A DNA stretch of 5,900 bases, from contig JACMOT010000316.1 in NCBI GenBank assembly GCA_014377915.1, positions 1 through 5,900 of the forward strand, written 5' to 3'. Position 1 is the first letter of the stretch. Every line of letters starts with the position of its first letter. The translations under genes and the position numbers were made by a program. A model generated the notes under the pieces. It saw only the letters and a list, made by a program, of their open reading frames with translations. It made no database searches and was not told where the DNA came from. Of this stretch, positions 1-5,014 are shown piece by piece. Source of the DNA: Tardiphaga sp. Its GTDB lineage: Bacteria > Pseudomonadota > Alphaproteobacteria > Rhizobiales > Xanthobacteraceae.

Positions 1-676
1 GGAGAAAATCAAGCCGCGAGCCGGCCCGCGCCAGCGCGGCCTTGGCATCCATGAACGGCGCGCCGTGGCCGGGAATGACCAGGCGCACATCGAGCGCGGC
101 GATCAGCGCCAGCGTGTCGCGCGCCTCGGCGAAACCGGAGTCGCCATCGAGTTCGGGGAAGATCACGCCGAAGCCGTTTTCCCACAGCGCGTCGGCCGAG
201 ATCAGGATGCCTTCGTCGGCGCAGTAGAACACCAGCGAGTGCGGATCGTGGCCGGGCGCGGCCAGCGCCTGCCAGCGCAAGTCGCCCAGCACCAGTTCAT
301 CGCCGGGCGCGATGGTGGCGTCGAAGCCGAAGCGCGCGCATTGCTGGCCGGTGGCCTTGTAGCTGAGCGCTGCCTCGTCCCACGCGCGCACCGCTTCCGC
401 CTCGGCCGCCGGGATCGCCGTGAAACAGCCGTACTGCGCCTGCAGCGCGGCGTTGCCGCCGCAATGGTCGGAATGGAGATGGGTGTTGACCAGCAGGTCG
501 AGCCGGCGCGCGCCCAGCGCATGGCGCACCAGCGCCAGCGTTTGCGGCGCGTGCGTCAGGTAGCCGCTGTCGACCAGCGCGGTCTCGTCGCGCCCGATGA
601 ACAGGATGTTGTTGGCCGAGAGCCAGCCGCGCTCGAAGATCCGCATCGAATCGGGAAGCGAACAGGCGGCGCTCAT
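1..676 (-). CDS. Metallo-beta-lactamase-fold hydrolase, C-terminus cut by the window edge
   Basis: An open frame of 225 codons runs from the ATG at 676-674 off the left edge without a stop. It carries the MBL-fold metal ligands in order: HLHSDH (HxHxDH) at residues 66-71, a GHDPHS motif with H143, the bridging aspartate D162 in SADALWEN, and PGHG with H204. The set fits a binuclear zinc hydrolase of the glyoxalase II/MBL superfamily. The substrate cannot be read from sequence; a thioester or other ester is possible. No signal peptide is visible, so it is probably cytosolic. Its ATG overlaps the stop of the upstream gene as ATGA (673-676), and no clear Shine-Dalgarno precedes it, so translational coupling is likely. 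Only a short C-terminal tail should be missing. The family call is firm; the function is open. Confidence 0.93.
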   Translation of the reverse strand, partial: MSAACSLPDSMRIFERGWLSANNILFIGRDETALVDSGYLTHAPQTLALVRHALGARRLDLLVNTHLHSDHCGGNAALQAQYGCFTAIPAAEAEAVRAWDEAALSYKATGQQCARFGFDATIAPGDELVLGDLRWQALAAPGHDPHSLVFYCADEGILISADALWENGFGVIFPELDGDSGFAEARDTLALIAALDVRLVIPGHGAPFMDAKAALARAGSRLDFL

Positions 677-1116
677 CGTTTCATCTGAAAGGCCAGCGAG
701 ATTTTGGCGAATTCGACCAGCAGGTCCTGCGAGCCGCCATTGAAGGTGGTGAACGAATTGCCGGTCCTGACCACCATCCGCGGCGGGAACAGCCAGCCGA
801 GATACGGAATGCCGATCATCTTCGCGCCGCGCACTTCGCGCCAGTCGACGCGCTTGTCGATCACCCAGCTCTGGCGGATGCCGGTGGCGTCGACCGTCGT
901 GCGCGAGCGCAGGAACCAGTAATAACTCACCAGCAGCATGGCGGCGGCGCCGAGCAGCAGCGCCTTGACGCCGATGCCGAACGAGAGCAGCGGAAAACGC
1001 AGCGCGATGCTGACGCCATAGCCGAGCAAAACCACGGTGAGCAAAGTGGCGACGAGTTTGAAGCCGCCGCCGTACGCGGGGCCGATGACCGCTTCGGCCG
1101 GCTGATAGAACTGCAT
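673..1116 (-). CDS. Small membrane protein with two TM helices and a PH-like C-terminal domain
   Basis: This 147-residue protein has two hydrophobic stretches, about residues 20-39 and 46-68, that should form a membrane hairpin. A soluble part of about 75 residues follows, containing a TTVDATGIRQ stretch, a WREVRG stretch and a C-terminal amphipathic helix. That layout is typical of bacterial PH-like (bPH/YdbT-type) membrane proteins, in which the strand-rich domain sits at the inner face of the membrane. I recognise the architecture rather than a named family. The start is supported by GGAG at 1129-1126, 9 bp upstream of the ATG. The ATG directly follows the TAG of the DUF1289 gene with no spacing, and the TGA overlaps the MBL gene start. 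No enzymatic residues are evident, and no function is assigned. Confidence 0.82.
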   Translation of the reverse strand: MQFYQPAEAVIGPAYGGGFKLVATLLTVVLLGYGVSIALRFPLLSFGIGVKALLLGAAAMLLVSYYWFLRSRTTVDATGIRQSWVIDKRVDWREVRGAKMIGIPYLGWLFPPRMVVRTGNSFTTFNGGSQDLLVEFAKISLAFQMKR

Positions 1117-1311
1117 CTAGCGGAACTCCATGTTCGATTCGCGGCGGCGGATCTCGGCCCACACCGCGCGTTTGTAGTCGTCGCCGGCGCTGCCCCACTG
1201 GACGATTTCGTCGATGGTGCGCAGGCAGCCGCGGCACAGGCCCGTGTCGGGCGCCATCTCGCACAGGCTGATGCAGGGCGACGGCACCGGGCTTTGCAGT
1301 TCCGGGTTCAT
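1117..1311 (-). CDS. DUF1289 family small cysteine protein
   Basis: This 64-residue protein matches the DUF1289 pattern: a CISLC core with C13 and C17, then M19, then GLCRGC with C26 and C29, followed by RTIDEI and W39. The four cysteines (CxxxC, then CxxC nine residues later) suggest metal or iron-sulfur binding; that is inference, because the family has no settled role. Such proteins are widespread in Proteobacteria and often sit beside unrelated housekeeping genes. The ATG overlaps the TGA of the thioesterase as ATGA (1308-1311), with AGG about 7 bp upstream. The stop abuts the next gene. The family call is strong because the spacing of the cysteines and the RT-DEI-W tail are both present. 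Confidence 0.93.
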   Translation of the reverse strand: MNPELQSPVPSPCISLCEMAPDTGLCRGCLRTIDEIVQWGSAGDDYKRAVWAEIRRRESNMEFR

Positions 1312-1736
1312 GTTGCGGCCTGCGCTTTCTTGCGCGCGAGCTTAGCCTCGAAGCGGACCGGATCGATCACCACGCGCTCGTGGGTGCCCTCGCAGATGCG
1401 CTCGAGGTCATCCCAGGCTTCGACGCGGAATTTCACGCGCCGGCCTTCGACTTCGATCACCTCGCCTTCGACCCGCAAGGTCATGCCCGGCGGGGTCGGC
1501 GCGAAATGCGAAAAATTCACCATCGTGCCGAGGCTCTGCTCGCGCGGCCAGTCGACGTACGGCATCATTGCTTGCACACAGGCAAGCTCCATCATGCCGA
1601 CCATGAAGCCGGTGGCCAACACATCCGGCATGTCGCGGCAGAACGGCGTGTCGTGGTACAGCTGCGGCACAGTGGCGCGCGGCGGGACGGTGTAGCGCCA
1701 CGCGAAGCGGACGCCGGGTTGCAATTCTGGACTCAT
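1308..1736 (-). CDS. FlK-type hotdog-fold thioesterase
   Basis: The 142-residue protein resembles the fluoroacetyl-CoA thioesterase FlK across its length. It has a FAWRYTVPP stretch at the N-terminus, an ATGFMVGMMELACV helix, SLGT followed by a histidine, TPPGM, VEGRRVKF and GTHERVVI. The FlK catalytic residues, recalled as Thr42, Glu50 and His76 with Gly69, line up with T42, E50, H77 and G70 here. It should hydrolyse an acyl-CoA in the cytosol; fluoroacetyl-CoA is not implied, and the true substrate is unknown. The frame stays open upstream to 2279, but that stretch is antisense to the regulator gene, so the ATG at 1736 is chosen. This start has no convincing Shine-Dalgarno. It is the first gene of the minus-strand cluster and overlaps the DUF1289 gene by 4 bp. 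Confidence 0.9.
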   Translation of the reverse strand: MSPELQPGVRFAWRYTVPPRATVPQLYHDTPFCRDMPDVLATGFMVGMMELACVQAMMPYVDWPREQSLGTMVNFSHFAPTPPGMTLRVEGEVIEVEGRRVKFRVEAWDDLERICEGTHERVVIDPVRFEAKLARKKAQAAT

Positions 1737-1770
1737 GGCCAGCAGATTAGCGCATCCAATCGAATCGTGC

Positions 1771-1798
1771 TTGACCTGAATGCCTGGTGGCGTAGAAT
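1771..1798 (+). promoter_or_regulatory. Sigma-70 promoter for the RHH regulator-esterase operon
   Basis: TTGACC at 1771-1776 (5 of 6 to consensus) is separated by 16 bp from TAGAAT at 1793-1798 (5 of 6). The predicted transcript starts near 1804-1806, leaving a leader of about 34 nt before the ATG at 1839. Boxes and spacing are read directly; activity is inferred. Confidence 0.75.
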
Positions 1799-1825
1799 AC
1801 CATCCATACAGATGGTGTACGGATG
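1799..1825. promoter_or_regulatory. Overlapping inverted repeats at the start site, candidate operator
   Basis: Two dyads overlap. ACCATC (1799-1804) pairs exactly with GATGGT (1811-1816). CATCCATAC (1801-1809) pairs with GTACGGATG (1817-1825) at 8 of 9 positions. They lie immediately downstream of the -10 box and across the predicted start site, where a bound repressor would block transcription. Ribbon-helix-helix regulators commonly bind such dyads in their own promoter, so the adjacent RHH protein is the natural candidate. Binding itself is inference. Confidence 0.5.
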
Positions 1826-1838
1826 CCACGAGGATGAT

Positions 1839-2261
1839 ATGGGGATTATGGACACACGCGAAGTGAAGCCGAAGAACTACGATTCGGAAAAAATTACGAT
1901 TAACCTTGGCCTGATCGATCTGGGACAAATCGACCTGCTGGTGAACGAGGGGTTTTATTCGAACCGCACGGACCTGATCCGCACGGCGATTCGAAACCAG
2001 CTGAACACCCATGCCGAAGTGGTGAAGCAGACCGTTGCGCGCAAGAGCCTGGTGCTCGGCCTGCATCACTACTCGAAAGCGGACCTGGAAAAAGCACAAG
2101 AAGCAGGCGAACGCCTGCACATCCAGGTACTCGGCATGGCCAGCATCGGCAGCGACGTTTCGGCCGAACTGGCGCTGGCGACGATAGATTCGATTTTTGT
2201 GCTTGGCACACTGCATGCCAGTAGCGCTGTGAAGACAGCACTGGCAGGCCGCATCGTTTGA
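1839..2261 (+). CDS. Ribbon-helix-helix (CopG-type) transcriptional regulator
   Basis: This 140-residue protein (MGIMDTREVK start) has an N-terminal RHH fold. A short strand, KITINLGLIDLG (about residues 18-29), is followed by a helix, a GFYSNRTDLIRTAIR turn-helix typical of the CopG/NikR class, and a long second helix. RHH dimers bind DNA through the paired strands. The C-terminal half (about residues 60-140) lacks the histidine/cysteine nickel site of NikR and has a hydrophobic IQVLG...IFVLG pattern that I cannot assign; it may bind a ligand or oligomerise. GAGGA at 1830-1834 lies 4 bp before the ATG at 1839. The ATG at 1848 (137 residues) is an alternative, and the in-frame ATG at 1812 is too close to the predicted transcript start. 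The esterase gene follows after 20 bp, so the protein probably controls its own operon. Confidence 0.88.
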   Translation: MGIMDTREVKPKNYDSEKITINLGLIDLGQIDLLVNEGFYSNRTDLIRTAIRNQLNTHAEVVKQTVARKSLVLGLHHYSKADLEKAQEAGERLHIQVLGMASIGSDVSAELALATIDSIFVLGTLHASSAVKTALAGRIV

Positions 2262-2270
2262 TGAAATATT

Positions 2271-2275
2271 AAGGA
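2271..2275 (+). promoter_or_regulatory. Ribosome binding site of the esterase gene
   Basis: AAGGA lies 6 bp upstream of the ATG at 2282. It falls in the 20-bp gap after the regulator stop and fixes the esterase start. No promoter-like sequence fits in that gap, which supports co-transcription. Confidence 0.7.
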
Positions 2276-2281
2276 ACACCG

Positions 2282-3529
2282 ATGAAACTGAACAACAAAC
2301 TGTTTGCGCCCATGCGTACCGTCACCCGTATTCTGATGGGACAAGGTCCGTCCCTGGCGACCTCGGCGATCCAGAAAGTATTGAGAGCCGGCGTCACAAA
2401 CGCCGCGGCCAAGCCGGCGGCCAAGGCGGCGCCGATGCGCGATATCAATCCGCCCCCGCCACCGGCTGGCAGGTCGGCCGCCCCGCCGCCGCCACCACAG
2501 GCGCAGCCGTCATCGACGCCGATGACCGACGCGGCAGAGCTCATGAGCCGCATCGTGCCGGAAATGATGGCCAACCTCGACCGCGCCGCCGGCGAAGCGG
2601 GCAAGGCGGCCTTCAAGATGCCGAATTTCGAGATGCCCTCGTTCGACCTGGCTGGCGCGATGGGCGGCGCCCGCGGTCCGGCGGAAACGCTGCCCGGCAA
2701 GTTCATCGACGGCAGCCACACCAATGCCGCCGGCACCCGCACATACAAGCTGTATGTGCCGAGCAGCTATACCGGCGAGCAGCAGGTGCCGCTGGTCGTC
2801 ATGCTGCACGGCTGCACCCAGGATCCGGTCGATTTTGCCAGCGGCACCCAGATGAACCATCTGGCCGAAGAGATGCACTGCCTGGTGGTGTATCCGGCGC
2901 AGTCGCAGCAAGCCAATGCGCAACGCTGCTGGAACTGGTTCAGCGCGGTCGACCAGACGCGCGGCCAGGGCGAGCCGTCGATCATCGCCGGCATCACGCG
3001 CGATGTCATGGCCAGCCACAACGTCGACGATAAGCAGGTGTATGTCGCGGGCCTGTCCGCCGGCGGTGCGATGGCGACCATCATGGGCACGCTGTATCCG
3101 GATCTGTACGCAGCGGTCGGCGTGCACTCCGGGCTGCCGTTCGGCTCGGCGCACGACCTGCCGTCGGCGCTGGCCGCGATGAAGGGCAAGTTCGGCCGGC
3201 CGCAAGCGCAGGGCGAGTCGATTCCGATCATCGTGTTCCACGGCGACCGCGACACCACGGTGCATCCGGCCAATGGCGATGAGCTAATCGCGCGTGGCAC
3301 GCACCATGCGGCGAAGGAGATCGTGATCGAGCCGGGACGCGTGCCGGACGGGCATGCGTACACGCGCACGGTGCACCAGCACCCGGATGGCACGCCGCAC
3401 GCGGAGCAGTGGCTGATCCACGGCGCCGGCCACGCCTGGTCGGGCGGCAGCGCGCGCGGCAGTTATACCGATGGCAAGGGGCCGGATGCCAGCCGCGAGA
3501 TGATGCGCTTTTTCCGCACCCAGCGCTAA
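2282..3529 (+). CDS. PHB depolymerase-family esterase (alpha/beta hydrolase)
   Basis: This 415-residue protein has a C-terminal catalytic domain from about residue 140, with the hallmarks of the Esterase_phd family. These are PLVVMLHGCTQDP (oxyanion region, H176-C178), a CWNWF motif after residue 215, the lipase box GLSAG (257-261) with nucleophile S259, GDRDTTVHP with D324 as the likely acid, and GAGHAWSGG with H384. It should cleave ester bonds of short polyhydroxyalkanoates or related esters. Feruloyl or acetyl-xylan esterase activity in the same family cannot be excluded. Residues 1-135 are an Ala/Pro-rich extension with proline runs at 57-61 and 68-72. No signal peptide or lipoprotein box is visible, so an intracellular role is favoured, whereas many relatives are secreted. 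The gene follows the RHH regulator in one probable operon and converges on the SemiSWEET gene. Confidence 0.92.
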   Translation: MKLNNKLFAPMRTVTRILMGQGPSLATSAIQKVLRAGVTNAAAKPAAKAAPMRDINPPPPPAGRSAAPPPPPQAQPSSTPMTDAAELMSRIVPEMMANLDRAAGEAGKAAFKMPNFEMPSFDLAGAMGGARGPAETLPGKFIDGSHTNAAGTRTYKLYVPSSYTGEQQVPLVVMLHGCTQDPVDFASGTQMNHLAEEMHCLVVYPAQSQQANAQRCWNWFSAVDQTRGQGEPSIIAGITRDVMASHNVDDKQVYVAGLSAGGAMATIMGTLYPDLYAAVGVHSGLPFGSAHDLPSALAAMKGKFGRPQAQGESIPIIVFHGDRDTTVHPANGDELIARGTHHAAKEIVIEPGRVPDGHAYTRTVHQHPDGTPHAEQWLIHGAGHAWSGGSARGSYTDGKGPDASREMMRFFRTQR

Positions 3530-3552
3530 TTGAGGCCGATATCCTTGAGACC

Positions 3553-3598
3553 GTCATTCCTGCCATTGGCAGAAATGACTTCCCGCGAAGGTGGGAAT
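3553..3598. repeat. Paired inverted repeats, dispersed-repeat-like element
   Basis: GTCATTCCTGCC (3553-3564) pairs with GGCAGAAATGAC (3568-3579) at 11 of 12 positions around an ATT loop. Directly after it, TTCCC (3580-3584), 8 bp and GGGAAT (3593-3598) form a second dyad. The second has the TTCCC-N8-GGGAAT layout of the dRS3-type repeats known from Neisseria and of similar repeats in other Proteobacteria. That resemblance is recalled, not searched. The pair sits between convergent genes. Confidence 0.6.
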
Positions 3599-3605
3599 CC
3601 AATTT

Positions 3606-3636
3606 CGCGGGTTAGCCGCGGAATGGGGTCCCCGCG
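3606..3636. terminator. GC-rich dyads in the convergent gap, possible two-way terminator
   Basis: CGCGG (3606-3610), loop GTTAG and CCGCG (3616-3620) form a perfect short stem. The alternative stem CGCGG (3617-3621) with CCGCG (3632-3636) overlaps it and encloses GGGGTCCC. No T-run follows on either strand, so this is not a classical intrinsic terminator. The position between two gene ends makes a role in ending both transcripts plausible. The rest of the gap (3530-3552 and 3637-3669) shows nothing else. Confidence 0.35.
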
Positions 3637-3669
3637 TTCGCGAGACCGACGACTCGGAGGGTAGCGGTG

Positions 3670-3942
3670 CTAACTACGGCGCTGGCGTTCGAAGTACCAC
3701 TTCATGCACAGCACGCTGCCCGACAGCGCCAGCGTCACGCCATTGGCGATGGTGATCGGCCACGATTCGAGCGCCAGGCCGTAGCTGAACCACAGCGCCA
3801 CGCCGACAATGAACATCAGGTACATGCCGGTCGAAATCCCCGGCGCCCCGCGTTGGCGCCACACCATCGCCACTTGCGGCACGAACGAGGCGGTGGTACA
3901 TATCGCGGCCGCAAAGCCGAGGTGTTCAACATTAAGATTCAT
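3670..3942 (-). CDS. SemiSWEET-like (PQ-loop) sugar transporter
   Basis: This 90-residue protein has three hydrophobic segments (about residues 6-28, 37-57 and 62-82), the size and fold of bacterial SemiSWEETs. The PQ-loop signature TTASFVPQ is at 16-23 with P22-Q23. GIST follows at 35-38, then LWFSYG ending at 55, and the conserved AN with N67 in the third helix. SemiSWEETs work as dimers in the inner membrane and move small sugars along their gradient; the substrate here is unknown. The ATG at 3942-3940 lies inside the end of the CWC gene (11-bp overlap), with GGA about 9 bp upstream. The gene is the last of the ECF sigma cluster, so it may be co-expressed with it. Confidence 0.88.
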   Translation of the reverse strand: MNLNVEHLGFAAAICTTASFVPQVAMVWRQRGAPGISTGMYLMFIVGVALWFSYGLALESWPITIANGVTLALSGSVLCMKWYFERQRRS

Positions 3943-4138
3943 TCAAATTATCCGGTAAAGATGGCCGTCCTTGTTCGAGGTCGGCAATATGCTGTTTGAG
4001 GCAAGCCGGGCACCAGCATGCGGCCGGTTCTCCCGGCACCGGCACCGCGGCCGGCAGTTCGGTGCACCAGCACGGATGATCCGAGCCGTCCGCCATCGCG
4101 CAGCCGAACGCGGCGCCGCAGCGGCGGCAGGTGCTCAT
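3932..4138 (-). CDS. Cysteine-rich CWC family small protein
   Basis: This 68-residue protein has eight cysteines in the Cys_rich_CWC order: C4 and C7 (CRRC), C13 after GAAFG, CWC at 23-25, then CWCPAC with C41, C43 and C46, and a short charged tail. The pattern suggests zinc or another metal bound in a compact knuckle fold; the family has no established function. An upstream in-frame ATG at 4210 would give 92 residues but lies inside the anti-sigma gene. The ATG at 4138 is preferred: it overlaps the anti-sigma TGA as ATGA (4135-4138) and has AGGGG 8 bp upstream. Its end overlaps the SemiSWEET start by 11 bp, so the three genes are almost certainly co-translated from one message. Confidence 0.88.
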   Translation of the reverse strand: MSTCRRCGAAFGCAMADGSDHPCWCTELPAAVPVPGEPAACWCPACLKQHIADLEQGRPSLPDNLNES

Positions 4139-4332
4139 GCCGGCGGCCCCTGCCGCATCGCGCGGCGCAACAGGTCCATCTGTCCATTGAAGCGGGTGCA
4201 TGCCTTGCAAACCAGCAAATGCAAGCGCATGCGGCTGCGCTCGACCAGCGACAGCTCGCGGTCCAGTCCTTCCGACACCAGCCGGTGCACTTCACGGCAA
4301 GTCGGCTTCCATCCTGTGCGAGGTTTTTCCAT
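4135..4332 (-). CDS. Soluble zinc-finger anti-sigma factor candidate (zf-HC2 type)
   Basis: The 65-residue protein contains C12 and then H38-x3-C42-x2-C45, the HxxxCxxC zinc-binding layout of ZAS anti-sigma domains. The two are separated by a helical segment that in this family wraps around the sigma factor. There is no membrane segment, so it should act in the cytoplasm. It lies 22 bp downstream of the ECF sigma gene with GGAAAG just before its ATG, the standard arrangement for a sigma/anti-sigma pair. The CxxC could make it a thiol or redox sensor, as in other zinc anti-sigma factors; this is inference. It ends with a 4-bp overlap into the CWC gene. At 65 residues it is only the minimal ZAS module, with no separate sensor domain. 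Confidence 0.83.
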   Translation of the reverse strand: MEKPRTGWKPTCREVHRLVSEGLDRELSLVERSRMRLHLLVCKACTRFNGQMDLLRRAMRQGPPA

Positions 4333-4354
4333 AATCTTTCCGACAACGCGTCGA

Positions 4355-4930
4355 TCACGCCGCCGGGCGATTGCCGAACCAGTTCAGGTCCAGGCATTCG
4401 CGCAGGCGCAACCTCGCACGATACAAGATCACCCAAAGATTAGACGCGCTGATGGCCAATTCCTTACAAATTTCATCGGTTTCCAGCTCGAGCCACTCGC
4501 GCATCATGAAAACGCGGGCGGCCTGGGCCGGCAGCTTGTCGAGGCACACCTCCAGCACCCGGAAAAAATCCTTCTGCTCAAGCGTGCGGTCCGGGTCGCC
4601 CCACTGGCGCGGCATGTCGCGCGTGTGGCCGTCGGCGACGAACAGCGCGTCGATGGCGTCGTCTTCCGACTGGTCGCCCGCCGTGTCGACCTGGCGTTCG
4701 CGGCTGGCCAGGCGCAGCGTGTCGATGATCTTGAACTTGAGGATGCCGGTGACGTAGGTGCGCAGCGAGGACTGGCCGCGGAAGCCATCGGGCTTCTCCA
4801 GCACCGCCATCAATGCGTCCTGCACCGCGTCTTCGGCGAGCGCTTCATTACGAAGCTGCAACTGTGCAAAACGCACAAGCAGGGGCCGCAGCGCCTCGAG
4901 TTGGCCGTGCAGTGTGAGGGTCGCGGTCAT
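4355..4930 (-). CDS. ECF-type RNA polymerase sigma factor
   Basis: This 191-residue protein has the two conserved ECF domains. Sigma region 2 spans about residues 12-80, with ALAEDAVQDAL, F50-R51-G52, a SSLRTYVTGILK stretch and KIIDTLR. Region 4 spans about residues 122-180, with LPAQAARVFMMRE, ELETDEICKEL and a recognition helix at SASNLWVILYRARLRLRECL. A linker of about 40 residues with a GDPDRTLEQKDFF stretch joins them. It should bind core RNA polymerase and direct it to a small regulon. The downstream zinc-finger protein is the probable inhibitor. The ATG at 4930 has only a weak TAGG upstream. It is divergent from argB across 114 bp. The ECF class is certain; the subgroup and signal are not. 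Confidence 0.94.
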   Translation of the reverse strand: MTATLTLHGQLEALRPLLVRFAQLQLRNEALAEDAVQDALMAVLEKPDGFRGQSSLRTYVTGILKFKIIDTLRLASRERQVDTAGDQSEDDAIDALFVADGHTRDMPRQWGDPDRTLEQKDFFRVLEVCLDKLPAQAARVFMMREWLELETDEICKELAISASNLWVILYRARLRLRECLDLNWFGNRPAA

Positions 4931-4957
4931 ATCCGGCCTACATTAGCGGATCGGGAA

Positions 4958-4985
4958 TTAAAATACAACAAGATCGCCATATAAT
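4958..4985 (+). promoter_or_regulatory. Sigma-70 promoter for argB
   Basis: A perfect TATAAT lies at 4980-4985. TTAAAA at 4958-4963 is 16 bp upstream and matches 4 of 6 positions of the -35 consensus. The predicted start near 4991-4993 gives a leader of about 52 nt. I could not identify a convincing minus-strand promoter for the sigma gene in the same 114-bp gap; it may be read from an ECF-type promoter that I cannot recognise. Confidence 0.6.
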
Positions 4986-5014
4986 GGACACAGCCTTTCC
5001 CCGACAGGATGTAA

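Noticed and set aside
65..688. A 207-codon plus-strand open frame
   Set aside because: It is antisense to the MBL-fold gene, whose metal-binding motifs are intact. The frame is Arg/Gln/Val-rich with no recognisable domain, as expected for a shadow in GC-rich DNA.
1380..1838. Upstream extension of the RHH regulator frame to 293 codons
   Set aside because: It runs antisense through the thioesterase and across a strong promoter. The translated stretch has no RHH-family resemblance, and the ATG at 1839 follows a Shine-Dalgarno.
1839..2261. Nickel-responsive NikR
   Set aside because: The RHH half fits, but the C-terminal half lacks the conserved histidine and cysteine nickel ligands of NikR.
1737..2279. 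Upstream extension of the thioesterase frame to 323 codons
   Set aside because: The extra 181 codons are antisense to the RHH regulator and its promoter. The FlK-like homology begins just after the ATG at 1736.
2510..3265. A 251-codon minus-strand open frame
   Set aside because: It is antisense to the catalytic domain of the esterase, where the triad motifs are all in the plus-strand frame. Its His/Arg/Ala-rich composition is typical of a shadow frame.
3971..4984. A 337-codon plus-strand open frame opposite the ECF sigma cluster
   Set aside because: It covers four recognisable minus-strand genes and the argB promoter, and shows no domain. The sigma, zinc-finger and CWC motifs decide for the minus strand.
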